A stretch of 37,452 nucleotides of DNA from Priapulus caudatus (GCF_000485595.1 NW_014577170.1:263206-300657); one strand, 5' to 3'. Shown: positions 1 through 11,772, numbered from the stretch's first letter. Made by a program: numbers and translations. The notes: generated by a model not told the origin, from the sequence alone.

Positions 1-54
<54 letters not shown>
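1..54. repeat. (CA)n microsatellite at window edge
   Basis: A perfect AC dinucleotide run starts at the first base and ends in ACGCGCG. It is truncated by the window edge. Confidence 0.98.
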
Positions 55-56
<2 letters not shown>

Positions 57-1478
57 GCGTAGTTACCAAGCACGCACAATGCAGCGTTCCGGGTGACCGC
101 CGACAGAGAGAGCAACGCTGATGACATCAGGAGTTAATGAGACACCTGATCACACGTAGCCTAGGAAATCATAAGGAATTATAGGTATATATCGCACCTG
201 CCCCAAAAATTCTCCTCCCCCCTGCTACGTGCAGGATAACAACTGGTGATGACGCACCACGCCCCCCCCCCCAGCATGAAATGACACTACATAAACACAT
301 CATGATTCCTGTCGTCTGTTTGATGTGGAGAATGAATTCTTCCGTAGTTGCTCGATCAGTGATCATGGTGTATAGTGTGTATGGTGTATCCCGCTGACAG
401 ATAGCTGGGGTTTTTTTTTAAACTTTTTTCTTTTTTTTTACATTTTTTTTCTCTTTATTAATAATTGTGTCTCGTTGATTTTACTGGATTTATTATTGGT
501 TCAAACATTACAAAAACACAACATTTTAATAAAATACCTAAAAGTAAGTAATAATATGGTAAACGATTATTGTTTGGTTATTTTATTGAAATATACGCAT
601 AGCTGCAGTTCGCATAGGTTTTATCCCGTTGACTAATTACATTTGATCGCCACCATGTGTTATGACCACGGAACTATGGATCCTGAATGCATGCATGATG
701 CATAGCTTCGCATCATAACCCGATTGCCGGTTGGCCATATAATAATGCCATTATTGAAATGCCTCTGCTATGTGTACTGTCCCATCCAGTGCTGAATTGA
801 TTACGCTGCTGTTATTAAAGAAGAGATTTATTATGCCACAGTGCAATTATGACACTAATGACAGCATGATATGCGAATCGCATTCGGGTCTGGATCACCA
901 GCAATAGTCGGCACATCGCTTATAATTATTATAATTATTATAATTATGATGATGCAGATTGCGTATAATTGATATTGTAGCAGATACGTGTGTAAGTATA
1001 TTAGCTACACGTGAAGTACGACAACCGTTACCGCTACACATTACGTATGCTCCGTATATACGTATATCATACATTATACATTACGTAAACAGTTATCCCG
1101 TATATTAGGTTAGTGGTGATGATTAGCTTGTGTCGCATGCACACACATGCCCTTACTATAGCAGTGATGTGCTGTCGCGGTGGGCTGCGACTCCAGGCAT
1201 ATTACCAACATAATATTGATCAGGGCGGAACTAATTTCCTCGAATCCTATACAATATTGACTGACTGGGTGGCGGTGCGAGTGTTTGTGCTAACCATTAA
1301 CGCTGCTAATTAGAAGGATTCAGAAGCAGCGTTGTTGTCGGCACAGCTCTCAGCAGTTATATGCTGGGGGGCAACGGAACACGCAAGGAGATCCTCCAGC
1401 GAATGCTATCGTAGAACGTTTCGTATAGAGTAGTGTTGGGTAGACCCGTAGCTAATGCCGCGAGCACCTGCGTGTAGG
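55..1478. other. Non-coding stretch, no gene seen
   Basis: AT-rich unique-looking sequence with a C-run near 263-272 and T-runs near 411-450. Open frames here are short and lack protein-like composition. I see no splice-bounded exon resembling a known family. Confidence 0.6.
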
Positions 1479-1514
1479 TGTTGTACAACGGTAGAGCGCG
1501 TTCACATAGGCAGC

Positions 1515-2175
1515 AGGCCTGAGTAAGCATCGAAGAGAAATTAATTAAAAATGCTTTCGGCGTATTATGCGACGTCCAATCTTCACTCGAAACATTTGCT
1601 AGGTTGTTTTCGAGAATTTCTAGCATGTAGTCGGAACGCGTTTCAAACACAAAAATGGCCGACCGGTCACCATGGCTACGCCACTTGCTGGAATGGCACA
1701 ATTACACGACAAGACCAATCTTACTTCTAATGCTTTCTAGACGTCCACGAGGCATCTAACCTGCGTGCATAATGCAAATTAGTGCACTCTAAAAGTCTAC
1801 ACGAGCTAACATGTTGGGCTAGTATATAGCTGTTTAGCTTCCTTAAGATAAGTTATCCTTGTCTGTAGCAATCGCCATCGTCATCGTCACCGTCGCGCTT
1901 CCCGCTGCCGGCGTTGTCAATAACAACAAGCGAGCCTAGGCCTGCTCGAGAAATGTAATTATTTGCAGTCATACGCACCCCTCGCTAATAACGCGCAAGT
2001 ATTTTATCATCATCATCTTCTTCATCATCATCATCATCATCATCATCATCGTTGTTGTCATAGGCAGTAACAGCTGCAGCAGCAATGGCAACAACAACAA
2101 AACAAACAAACAAACAAACAACAACAACAACAACGACGATAAGACACTAAACACAACAACAGCAGCAGCAGCAGT

Positions 2176-2210
<35 letters not shown>

Positions 2211-2215
2211 CAGCA
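1515..2215. repeat. 701-bp tandem duplication, unit 1
   Basis: Starts at AGGCCTGAGTAAGCATCG and is repeated almost base for base 701 bp downstream. The unit holds a unique-looking 5' half, a (TCA)n tract near 2005-2050, an AAC/AAAC tract near 2088-2130 and a (CAG)n tract at 2157-2214. A diverged third copy lies at 28508-28866, and its similarity begins about 35 bp further upstream (from about 1479 here). A minus-strand open frame crosses the 5' half but does not resemble a known protein and is not preserved in the third copy. I treat it as a non-coding dispersed repeat. Confidence 0.85.
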
Positions 2216-2718
2216 AGGCCTGAGTAAGCATCGAAGAGAAATTAATTAAAAATGCTTTCGGCGTATTATGCGACGTCCAATCTTCACTCGAAACATTTGC
2301 TAGGTTGTTTTTGAGAATTTCTAGCATGTAGTCGGATCGCGTTTCAAACACAAAAATGGCCGACCGGTCACCATGGCTACGCCACTTGCTGGAATGGCAC
2401 AACTACACGACAAGGCCAATCTTACTTCTAATGCTTTCTAGACGTCCACGAGGCATCTAACCTGCGTGCATAATGCAAATTAGTGCACTCGAAAAGTCTA
2501 CACGAGCTAACATGTTGGGCTAGTATATAGCTGTTTAGCTTCCTTAAGATAAGTTATCCTTGTCTGTAGCAGTCGCCATCGTCATCGTCACCGTCGTGCT
2601 TCCCGCTGCCGGCGTTGTCAATAACAACAAGCGAGCCTAGGCCTGCTCGAGAAATGTAATTATTTGCAGTCATACGCACCCCTCGCTAATAACGCGCAAG
2701 TATTTTATAATCATCATT

Positions 2719-2756
<38 letters not shown>

Positions 2757-2885
2757 TATCGTTGTTGTCATCGGCAGTAACAGCTGCAGCAGCAATGGCA
2801 ACAACAACAAAACAAACAAACAAACAAACAACAACAACGATAAAACACTAAACACAACAACAGCAGCAGCAACAGCAGCAGCAGC

Positions 2886-2919
<34 letters not shown>

Positions 2920-2962
2920 GTAACAGCAGCAGCAGCAGTAACAACAACAACAGCAGCAGCAG
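2216..2962. repeat. 701-bp tandem duplication, unit 2
   Basis: Near-identical second copy of 1515-2215. Differences are a few substitutions (for example TTTTCGAG versus TTTTTGAG) and changes in TCA and CAG repeat number. It ends in a longer (CAG)n/(CAA)n tract at about 2855-2962. The (CAG)n and (TCA)n tracts give artificial poly-Leu and poly-Met frames on the minus strand. Confidence 0.85.
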
Positions 2963-3608
2963 CTAGCGGTACCTCGCGTGATGCTGATCACTCAAAACTA
3001 AATGCAATAAACCGTGTAAAAGTACGAACAATTTACTCGAAGCGGTATAACATTTCGGCTTGTGTAATGGTGCACAGTAGTTCTCTCCTGAACAGAGTAC
3101 ATCGCATGTGCGCCAGCGCGGCTGCATTATGCCGAAAATCTATATTTCAAAACTCTGCTCGGCAGAACAAGCACTCTTGCGAGTAATTCCACGCAAAGCA
3201 AATGTTCGAATTTAACGGGATTAAATTGAGTGTCGCGAGCGATTATTGCATTGTGCGGGGAATTCCTGTTTAACGAGTCTGAGAACAATTTTCGTCCGGC
3301 ATTTTAACAATGTATCGCGGTAATGTTTTAAGAGCAGGTTACACGAGTATAACTTTTTGAAAATGTCTCGTGTGGCGGTTTGTAATAGCGTAACAAATTA
3401 GAGCTAGGAGTAAGGGTGTAGCTGGAAAACAATACTTGGTGTTGGTGGTGTGGTACTCTAGCGGTGTCATGAACTGCTGTGAAGTACAGTGTCGCTACAA
3501 GTAACTCACAAGTCTCGATGTGTTTGTTATTCCGGACACGTGTGAAATGGCAATCCATTTTCGATTTGGACACGTATTGGATTATGTTTGTGTAGAGGAT
3601 GCGAGTGA
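2963..3608. other. Non-coding stretch, no gene seen
   Basis: Mixed-composition unique sequence between the tandem duplication and a GT-rich microsatellite. No supported exon, RNA gene or repeat was found. Confidence 0.5.
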
Positions 3609-3808
3609 TTGTGTGTGCGTGCGTGCGTGCGTGCGTGCGTGCGTGTGGGCGTGGGTGTGTGTGTCGGTGCGTGCGCGTGGGCGTGGGTGTGTGTGCTTAC
3701 GTGTGTGTATGTGTGTGCTTGCGTGCGTGCGTGTGTGTGTGCGTGTGTGCGCGTGCGTGCGTGCGTGCGTGCGTGTGTCCGTGTGCGTGCGTGCGTGCGT
3801 CTGTGCGC
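3609..3808. repeat. (GTGC)n/(GT)n microsatellite
   Basis: About 200 bp of interspersed GTGC, GCGT and GTGT units. It produces long spurious frames in several registers (Cys/Val/Arg-rich on +, His/Thr-rich on -). Confidence 0.95.
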
Positions 3809-4014
3809 CACCCTGTTGTGATTCCTGTCCATTGTTACTCGGCTCGAATATCGCGATATTCGGAAATTATGATTCTATAAAATGAGTTTGGTCTTCTCTC
3901 GCACGGCATTAAGGAACACTATAGCTGCCACATTAACGTCGGCTCTCACACTCAACAACGATAGACAAAGTGATGTAATTATATCGTGCTATTGCCGCGT
4001 GTCCTAACACGGCT

Positions 4015-4297
4015 GCAAAATGTTCTGGTTGCATCTATGACAAATGTGGCATATACGCTCTCCTATATGACACTATTTGTCATAGGAAGATTCTTCCTAT
4101 GACAAATATTGGCGAGTCAACTTCGTTCCGCTTTACAGCTTGCGTTCATAATAGCGCTCCTAAACTCATATGATGCGCACAACACATGCAGCAATATTTG
4201 TCATAAGAAGAATCTTCCTATGACAAATAGTGTCATAGGAGAGCGCATATATGCGTATGTCGTATTTGTCATAGGTGCAAGCAGAACATGTTGGATA
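4015..4297. mobile_element. Inverted-repeat (MITE/fold-back-like) element, CTATGACAAAT type
   Basis: The two arms (about 4015-4115 and 4192-4297) are reverse complements with few mismatches. Each arm carries several inward or outward copies of CTATGACAAAT / ATTTGTCATAG, plus TAGGAAGATTCTTCCTA, itself a palindrome. The arms flank about 75 bp of unrelated sequence. There is no transposase frame, so this is a non-autonomous element by structure. I could not define a convincing target-site duplication, so the superfamily is unassigned. Confidence 0.8.
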
Positions 4298-4959
4298 TCG
4301 GGCAGGTGCGTCGCTGCCGTCGTCATTGCTATGCGCGATTGTATTAACGCTGCCGCTGCGGGGTTGGTCGCCTGCACAGGAAATTAACAACACGGTAAGG
4401 TATGCACGGCAACACGTCCGCCTCGTTCAAGCTCCAACTATGGGTTACCATGGAAACTAATCGAAATTCACCGCTTTAATGGGTGTGTTGTAAATTTTTT
4501 TTGCTGGCTAACGGTTGGATCATCTCTCTACTGCTGTTGCGATGTCGTTGTTAGCGTAGTCGTGAGAGTGTTTGGTTTCTCGTTGCGTGATTTGCTGGTT
4601 TATTTTGCAGGCGCGGGTAGCAATCGTAACGCTAAAGTTCGTGATCCGATTTGATTAAAAACACCGACCCGAACAAAACTTTGTGAATGTTTCTACTCGT
4701 AACTAAACGGATGAATTTTCACTATTAGAGAAAAACTTGCGAGAGTGCGTTTGGAGTTTTGATGTGCGGTTTTAACTCGGAGCATTGAACAGTCGTGTAT
4801 AATATATGTATTGTAGTGTCATAATACAGCAGCTGTTGATTATCATGTCAAGTGTAGCATATGGAAGCGATAGTATAATGTATTATATATGTAGTTACAT
4901 TTTACACGTTACATGTAGTTATATGTATTATACATGTTATATGTGGCATATTTGGGCTG

Positions 4960-5108
4960 AAGGGGTCTTTGTCGTATAAGGTACCCTAACCCTAACCTTA
5001 GCCCTAACCCTAACCCTAACTCTAACCCTAACCCTAACCCTAACCATATCAGATAGTTACCTCGGGTACATATATGTATAGTAGGTACCCTATACGACAA
5101 CGACCCTT
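4960..5108. mobile_element. Small TIR element with telomere-like core
   Basis: The left end reads AAGGGGTCTTTGTCGTATAA followed by GGTACC. The right end is close to its reverse complement (GGTACCCTATACGACAACGA followed by CCCTT). Between them is about 60 bp of (CCCTAA)n. Near-matching TGRCATATTTGGG strings lie just outside both ends. No coding capacity. The ends resemble those of the element at 17501-17724. Confidence 0.7.
4983..5044. repeat. Interstitial telomere-like (CCCTAA)n array
   Basis: About ten CCCTAA units with a few variants (CCTTAG, CTCTAA). This is the canonical metazoan TTAGGG telomere motif in interstitial position, inside the inverted-repeat element at 4960-5108. Confidence 0.95.
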
Positions 5109-5842
5109 CGTGCCATATTTGGGAGGTAACTTGCATATTTAATTTTGTCGTATGTTTAACTTCTTCCACTAATTATACCGCTGCAACATCAAAACGAGCA
5201 TTTTTGTATATTGATTCTGGTTAGGGTAAGGGTTAGCAGTAGGGTCCTCTCCTCCCCCATGCAGCCAATTCACATGATATGCCTTCACTTGATTGCCCGG
5301 TTGTCATGCTAGGCCATTTTTTGGTTAGTGCTGGTGCTGTCATCTGCTGGCCATCGTCGTTATTAATTTGTAAAAAGTCGACTGTTAGTAGTCGGATAAA
5401 ATCAATGTTACATTCCTGTGGCCTGTCGAAAACCAGTTGTCTAGCTTTTAGCGTTGTTTCATTATTTATGTTTATTTCTCTTTATAGTTCTTTATTTAAT
5501 TTAATATCAAATAATTAATAATTAGCGCCTATTTTTATCAGCGTTGATTATTCATCTATTGGTAATTTTTATTTGACCACTTCTCTTTAACTTTCTTTTA
5601 TTCACTGCATGCTTGTATCACTCCATAACGTAAGATTTCATGATATGTAAAAAATTTATTTTTTGCTAGCTATTTATTTTGCCCAAATAATTTTCTATTA
5701 ACCGTTTACTTGATGCTTCTCTCACTAACTGCTTCTACACTGATCTTTCTACTAACTGCTCGTGCACTCCATCCATTTTTTCTAGGCTATCTATCTGCCA
5801 TAACATCACATTCTTATTCTACTCACATTTATTTTACTTCAG
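5109..5842. other. Intron-like AT-rich stretch upstream of E1
   Basis: AT-rich sequence becoming pyrimidine-rich towards 5842. The last ~35 bases before E1 (TTATTCTACTCACATTTATT, then TTACTTCAG) form a good polypyrimidine tract and AG acceptor. A short TTAGGG-like string lies near 5219-5240. No other feature seen. Confidence 0.55.
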
Positions 5843-6061
5843 CTTTCTATAGATGAGTGCATGTCACCGCCTCCTCTCCCCGTATACACCCCTCCTCCTC
5901 TCACTGGTGGTCAGGAGGAGGTGGAGAGGGTCGGTGAGCTTCCGCCAGGATTTCTCTCTAAGTTACCTCCCGCGGCAAACACAGGAGTGGCGTCTTTCTT
6001 CCCGTGTGACTCGCATAGCATTCAGTCTGCGCCTGTTGCTCCTGATGCTGTTGTCGAGCAG
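5843..6061 (+). CDS. MPDZ: Exon E1: putative Pro-rich linker of MPDZ/PATJ-like scaffold
   Basis: A 219-bp open segment (73 codons, phase 0 at both ends) follows a strong pyrimidine-rich acceptor (TTTTACTTCAG) and ends at CAG|GTATAT. The peptide begins LSIDECMSPPPLPVYTPPPL, continues through ELPPGFLSKLPP and ends VAPDAVVEQ. It has protein-like codon use and no repeats. A downstream acceptor (CTATAG, 5851) is a weaker alternative. No PDZ motif is visible, so assignment to the MPDZ gene rests on strand, position upstream of E2-E5 and its linker-like composition. MPDZ has a long Pro/Ser-rich linker before PDZ7. It could instead belong to another gene. Confidence 0.6.
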
Positions 6062-6113
6062 GTATATCGTGATAGCTTCCACGCACGACCTATAGGGGTC
6101 ACTGCTGGGCAAT

Positions 6114-6261
6114 GATTGTTATGATTCCAATACTTTCATTATGTTTTGATACTTTTATGATTGTTATGATTCCAATACTTTCATTATGTTTCCATACTTT
6201 TATGATTGTTATGATTCCAATACTTTCATTATGTTTCCATACTTTTATGATTTTCAATACT
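6114..6261. repeat. 45-bp minisatellite, ~3.3 copies
   Basis: Units beginning GATTGTTATGATTCCAATAC start at 6114, 6159 and 6204, and a partial unit starts at 6249. They differ by one or two bases. The array ends exactly where copy A of the triplicated module begins. Confidence 0.9.
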
Positions 6262-6316
6262 TTCCAATAATGATTACAATACGCGAACTGATAGGTGGGG
6301 CGCGATGATCGTGCAA

Positions 6317-6366
6317 ATTATTATTATTAATTATTATTATTCTTATTATTATTATTATTATTATTA
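6317..6366. repeat. (TTA)n microsatellite
   Basis: Interrupted TTA/ATT run within copy A. The matching tract in copy C is at 20390-20440 and is longer and purer. Confidence 0.95.
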
Positions 6367-7522
6367 GTATTTTATCAATATGATACAGTAACTACAGTGA
6401 GCTGTGCAATATAGCTGATCAGTTGTGGCGCAATATTGTTATTAGTAATATTAATTTGTAATATATGCTGATTAACAGCTGGCAGTTGCGATAGAAAGAT
6501 ATAGGAAGTTACTCGTTACTTTACCAAATTTTTTTAAATAAATGTTCAAAGCCAACCACGATAAATATAATGTCACATATAACCCACGCGATGGTGGGCG
6601 AACTTTGCAGGCCGCAAAACGGAATCACGATATCCTCTCCACCTCAAGTGTTCATTTGTAGAATGTGGCACTGCAGATTGGTCGGTCAAGAGCAAAGGGC
6701 TGTTCCGTTTATTTACTGAACCGTTCACAATATGAAGTCAGACGCCTATGGTGGCAAAATCCCTCTATTGCAAACAGCTAACGAGTTCCCTGACTGCATT
6801 GTTCTTAGACGGTTGAAACAATAGCGTTATAATGCCTTATATGCGTCCCGCGCCTGGCAGAGTATAATAATTCTGCGGGCAGAATAGAACGGTCTAGTTG
6901 TAACAGCTTACTGATTTTCGCGTTCGGGAATGTGAAGCCTTGAAGTCGACTTGTACGGGTTCAGATTCGCATCTAGTGATTCTTCGGAGCTTTCTTACTC
7001 TAGGAATTTGTCCACGTTCTACACGTCACGAGCGATCTTCTGCTCAGTGTCGTTGCTCGGTGTGAAGCAGCCGTGTTTCGCCAATCGTTTGCCCAGCATG
7101 TTAATGCTACGGGCTGTGTTCGGATCACCCGTATATTTAACACCACTACTAGCTGGCGGTCGGTATTCGTCTTAGGCGTGGAGAACTGTTCGCAAAGGCA
7201 CCTGCTAGCGTATCACCTAGTGGGCAAATCACTAATTCGTTGTCGGGTTCACTTGTTTAAGGCTGAATGAAAATTACCAGCAATGTTGTGTAATTAATTA
7301 GGGCAACAAGCGTGCGGTTTTTGTTCGCTATTTGTATTGACAAAAGTATGTAACGTGCTGTGTTTTGGCTGCGATGGCCTGCGACGAAACGTAACAAGGT
7401 GTCACTCGATGCGTGTGAGAAACAAGATTCTTAACCAAAAATTTCATTGCGCACAGAGGATTAGACTGTAGTGACTTAAACGTCGTTAGTTGCGATGCTA
7501 TTATTTATTCTACCACTTGCAG

Positions 7523-7660
7523 AGGCGGTACTAGCAGACGAGAGCGCGGATGAGGTTCCACAGCAAGTGACCTTATGACTTCACGGTCACAGGCCTCGAC
7601 CCCCAGCGCCGCCTCACGCTCGTCCTCAACCCATCGCCTTCACGCGAGCCTCAGTATTGG
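7523..7660 (+). pseudogene. Exon E2, copy A (frame-broken)
   Basis: Same acceptor (CTTGCAG|AGGCGG) and donor (G|GTAAGT) as the copy at 21468-21594. The interior carries several extra bases and does not read through in one frame. The 3' end is ATTGG|GTAAGT, one G more than in copy C. That extra G would give the phase needed to join E3. Confidence 0.65.
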
Positions 7661-7814
7661 GTAAGTGTCGTGCTCAATGGTGTAGGGATCACAATAGGGA
7701 ACAGTTTCTTGTTACTACTAGCACGGTAGTATGGTGGGACTCGTGCCTATCTATTTGGCCTATACATACATTTTTCAGGTATATTTTTCGTGGTAAATTT
7801 AACCACTTTTTACA

Positions 7815-8790
7815 GATATATGAGTTTTTTACTTCAGAATGATATGCATATTCAGATATATATCATAATATATATCTATAGATTCTCAGATATAACCTCG
7901 TTCAAGACGAGGCACCTCGTATTTCTGAAAATACCGGGGGATGTTGCCGAAATACGGTATCTGAGACAGATAGCGCCGGGCGGCGGCGTCGAGCGTTCCA
8001 CGCCTGAATTCGCGGCTCAGAAATACGGTATTTGCGGAGCTGCCGAGCTGCTTTTAGTGACAATCAAGCGAACAAACTGCGACAATAACAATGCAATGAG
8101 CACAACTGCCCGGATATTGCCGCAGCGTTCACACACGTAGGCAAGAAAATCCGGTATTTAGCGTCTCAGGTGACGAGGCAAAATGCGGAAGCCCAGAAAA
8201 TACGGTATCTAAACAGATCCGGTATCGTTGATGTAAATACGCGGCTTCCCGAGAACCGCCCGAATAATTTGCGCGTGACCTTTTTTGAGAAATACCGGAT
8301 CTCTTGACCCGCGCGATTTCCCGTTCACATCGCGCCTCCTAAATATCGATTTCTGAAGCGCGTCTTTTATAGACTGTCGCCGCGCTCGACAGTTCCCAAG
8401 TGTAGACGCGAGTGGAAGCTGGTCGAGTGGCGGACCAGTCTACCGTATTTTAATGCGCCAGTTGGTGCGCGATTGCATCTGTTTATTTCGCATTGTCTCG
8501 CTTGATTGTTTTAAAAGCAGCCTCGCAGTCGCAAAATACCGTATTTCTGGGAGGCCGCCGAACTCAGGGTGTCGAACGCTTCGGCCGCGTATTTGTCTCA
8601 GGATCTCGGTATCTTCGCAAATGACCCGGTATTTCATAAATAGCGAGGTCTCCGTGTGAAGCGAAGGCTTATATATACCTACTATATATATAGATTTCCT
8701 CAATTATATAATATTCAGATTGTTCTTAGATATACTGATATATAATATATTTTTGTTCTCAGCATATATAAGTCTTTTCCTCAGATAGTA
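7815..8790. mobile_element. Long nested palindrome (fold-back-like), copy A
   Basis: Noisy copy of the element described at 21735-22677, flanked by AT-rich TCAGATATA repeats. The central hairpin arms are at about 8371-8398 and 8413-8441. Repeated modules AAATACGGTAT, CGTTCACACG and CGCGGC are recognisable but indel-ridden. Confidence 0.75.
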
Positions 8791-9567
8791 GGCGTTTTAT
8801 GAACAGTGTAGACTATGGACGTAGTGGGGTGGGAGAGCAGTTCTGTTGCGTTTTCCTCGTTTAATTCAGCATTATTGACAACGTGGTTTCTTGATTCTTT
8901 TATTCTCAGTTCATTTTAGCTTCGCCCACATAATAATCTCCGTAATCATAAAGTAATTTAAAAGTGTTATATTGAAATCCCGGTTAAGAAAGATTTAAAC
9001 AGTTATTGTAATACTCAGGTGGCAAATAGTTATATAACACATGTTTTTGCACAAAGGCAAGTTACGTCGGCTGTTTAGACGGGCAGGGGCACACATACGA
9101 TGAGAGTGTGCATTGCAGATATCTCCTGCTTGCAGGGGTTTACGGTGGCTCGCCTCTAGCTTTTTTTTGTTTATCCACTGTCCGATCTAGGGCCAGAGAG
9201 GGATTGCCTGCCCCCGGGGACATGAGAAAGCGGTAGTGATTGGTGAGCGGACTTGACACATGAGGCAGCCTTGTTTGATCACAGATACCGTTACCCGTAA
9301 GCTAATCCACACTCGTCCGTTCACCAATTACAGTCCAGTAATGACACTCAGCTAGCGAAACAGTAACGCTGTATCGTCGTTCTCGAGAATAAAACTGACC
9401 GTTGTAACCAGAATATGTGAAGAGAAATGAGATAGAGGATTTCTATACGAAAAAGACACTCGAACCACCTGGGATTTCTACGGTCAGCGTGAGAAAAGTT
9501 CGCAACCCGCGTGAATTTTTATTTGCTAGCTGCTATTTCACATGGCCTGCTGGCTCGCTTTACCCAG

Positions 9568-9675
9568 GGTATCGACTGGCATCATAGCGAGCCTCAGAAT
9601 ATCACCACCGCGGTCCGTCCAGCAGCCCGCTGGCAGAGGACATGTCGTTTAAAGAGGGTTCAGAGTCAGCCTCAG
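9568..9675 (+). pseudogene. Exon E3, copy A (frame-broken)
   Basis: Aligns with the E3 exon at 23381-23470. It keeps the flanking acceptor (ACCCAG) and the donor (CAG|GTATGT), but inserted bases raise its length to about 108 bp and destroy the FDWLMEL reading frame. Confidence 0.65.
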
Positions 9676-9682
9676 GTATGTA

Positions 9683-10283
9683 TGCACGCAGCGCATTGCA
9701 CGCACGCGAGGGCACGTGCGAAGCACAGAACGAACGGACGCACGAACACACGCACACACAACACGCACGCCGGCACGCACGTACGCCATCGCAACCGCAC
9801 GCACGACACACGTTCGCGGCACGCGCGTGCTTGAAGGCACGCATCGCACGCAATGCACCCACGCACACACGCACACCACAAACAACACACACACACACGC
9901 TTGAAGGCGCTTGTGCGGCAAGGACGAACAAACGATCGAACGCACACCACAAACGCACAGCCACGCCGACACGACATACGTTACAACAACTACCACGCAC
10001 GCACGAACACGTATACACACAAAACGTACGCACGCACGAACACGTATACAACAAACCCACGCACGGCACGAACACGTAACACACAAACGCACGCACGCAC
10101 GCAACACGTACACACAAGCGCACGCACTGCACGAAACACAGCCGGGCGCACAAACAAACGCACGGCACGCCCGCACGAAACCACAACGCACACACATACG
10201 CACGACGAACACACGCACACACCCAAACGCACGCACACACACACACATAAATGCACGTACGCACACATACTCACACACTCCAC
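9683..10283. repeat. CGCA/CACG-rich minisatellite, copy A
   Basis: About 600 bp of ACGCACGCACGAACACGTAT-type units immediately after the E3 donor. This is a degraded version of the cleaner array in copy C. The long His/Thr/Arg frames on + and Val/Cys/Arg frames on - are products of the repeat. Confidence 0.93.
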
Positions 10284-10882
10284 ACTAAGGTTAGTTCGTA
10301 AAGCATTATTTTGAACGCTACCATTTTGTTTTCTCGTCTGTGATGTCGGCAACGCCGGCAAACATTAGGACAGGTTTAAAACGTCGAACAATAACACGTT
10401 AAAACCGACAATTACATTCCTCGCTCTACCCTGGTGGATAGTAGTTTATGGGCTTTGCAAAGCTTCAAGTATTATGCCATTGAGTTATGTGTGTGTATTT
10501 AATGTGCAGCAATATTGCAGTTTTGTATAGGAACGTGCTGTTAAGGCAATGTGTTCTTTTCACGAAACGGTAATTAAAGGCGATAAGAATTACTGTCAAA
10601 AGCTATTTGTAAGACAGCCATTTCTATTTGTGTGGAGTAGAGTTTAGATAAAACGGGACGCCGGTGTATAATATTTTAAACGTAATATTCGCATGATAAT
10701 AGGCATGAATGGCGTTTCATCAGAATAAAATAATTGCAGTTTTTAAGGTTTGTAATATTTTAGCAGGGAATGACGCCTGCTTCGCTAATTCTAATCTCAA
10801 CCGTTAATCACGTGCAAAATACACACAACCCCCGATACTCGCGTGTCTCATGTTAAATAAACTTTCGTTCTCTTCCACCCAG
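10284..10882. other. Intron before E5, copy A
   Basis: Unique-looking intron, also present before the other E5 copies (14234-14800 and 26994-27558). It ends in TTCTCTTCCACCCAG. No additional exon seen. Confidence 0.6.
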
Positions 10883-11089
10883 GTGTCAGTGTTGAGGCTG
10901 GTAGATAGAGCTATCAACGCTGCATAGTGAAAAGTCTGACGCAAGTCTGGCGCCAGTCTCTCGGGATGGTCGCATCGGCCGGGCGATTACATCGTCAGCA
11001 TCAACAATGAGTCGATGCGCAAGATCACTATATTCGCAGGCGCGCGCCATCCTGCGGACGCTCCTCCCTGCTCGGCCACAGACAGTAAG
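10883..11089 (+). pseudogene. Exon E5 (PDZ), copy A (frame-broken)
   Basis: Aligns along its whole length with the intact PDZ exon at 27559-27760. At least five single-base insertions or deletions (for example GCTGGTAG for GCTGTAG, ATCGGCCG for ATCGAGCCG) shift the frame repeatedly. Acceptor and donor are kept. Either an assembly-error copy or a decayed duplicate. Confidence 0.85.
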
Positions 11090-11149
11090 GTGTGTGTAGC
11101 AACAACGCGCACCCTCTGATGTGCTGCGCCTTCAAACAGCCGAGCGGTG

Positions 11150-11335
11150 GCAGCAAGCAAGCAAAAGAGCGCCAAGCAGTAGCAGCAGATGCAGTAGGCA
11201 TAAGGCACAGGGAGTGGCAGTGGCACAAAGCAGCAGCAGCAGCGCAGCAGGCAGCAGTAGTGGGCGGCAGCAGGGGTGGGCAAGCGAGGCAGCCAGTAAG
11301 TAGCGGCAAGCAGTGGCAGTGGCAGCAGCAGGACA
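11150..11335. repeat. CAG/GGC-rich tract, copy A
   Basis: Degenerate AGCAGCAG/GGCAGTGG tract in the intron just downstream of E5. It corresponds to 15055-15235 in copy B and 27796-28024 in the downstream copy. Gives spurious Ser/Gln/Ala frames. Confidence 0.9.
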
Positions 11336-11462
11336 GCCATTTTTGCAATACTAACCTTACATTCGTGTCTCATACATTTCTCAAGTTGCATCATAGTAAT
11401 ACATTATCGTTTCACTGTTTTCCCTTATATTATGATTCAGCCCTCAAATGTTGCCATAAAGA

Positions 11463-11487
11463 NNNNNNNNNNNNNNNNNNNNNNNNN
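11463..11487. other. Assembly gap (25 N)
   Basis: A run of exactly 25 Ns separates copy A from copy B. The sequence resumes in the middle of the module, so the true distance is unknown. Confidence 0.99.
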
Positions 11488-11647
11488 CGGGCTATTTTAT
11501 TGACAAAAGTATGTAACTGTTGTTTGTGGTGTCGATGCCTGCGAGACCCGGTACAAAGGGTAATCGATCGGTGTAGAAACAAATTCTGAGAAAGCATGCA
11601 GTGTGTGAGCTAACGATGAATGTGACGTTTCTTTTCTGCCACTGCAG

Positions 11648-11772
11648 AGGCGTATAGCAGAGTAAGATCGTCCGGATGTCACCTGCAATCTGACCTTATG
11701 ACTTACGGTCACAGGCCTCGACCCAGCCGCCTCACCCTCGTCCTGCACCCATACCTTCACCGAGCGCAGTAT
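11648..11772 (+). pseudogene. Exon E2, copy B (frame-broken)
   Basis: Keeps CTGCAG|AGGCG and |GTAAGT but is shorter than copy C with scattered deletions. No continuous frame. Confidence 0.6.

Larger units (their letters stand above)
6262..11462. repeat. Triplicated module, copy A
   Basis: From TTTCCAATAATGATTACAAT onward this matches copy C (20340-24082, then 26959 onward) and, from about 7320, copy B (11488 onward). It ends at an N gap. Order within it: (TTA)n tract, E2, fold-back palindrome, E3, CGCA-rich array, E5 and a CAG-rich tract. Differences from the other copies are dominated by single-base indels, many of them extra bases in this copy. The exons it carries are frameshifted. Confidence 0.9.

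Noticed and set aside
1357-2402. 114-aa minus-strand frame repeated in both tandem units, as a possible transposon protein
   Set aside because: The second copy runs into poly-Leu from (CAG)n, the diverged third copy at 28.5 kb does not keep the frame, and no domain is recognisable.
4983-5044. Possible chromosome end (telomere)
   Set aside because: The CCCTAA array is only ~60 bp, imperfect, and flanked on both sides by ordinary sequence and by inverted repeats. It is interstitial.
9602-10314. Long overlapping frames (up to 220 aa) on both strands, Cys/Val/Arg-rich or His/Thr/Arg-rich, also at 13551-14296, 23312-24113 and 24558-25047
   Set aside because: They follow the CGCA/CACG repeat array in several registers at once. 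Composition is dictated by the repeat, and the array starts in the intron just after the E3 donor.
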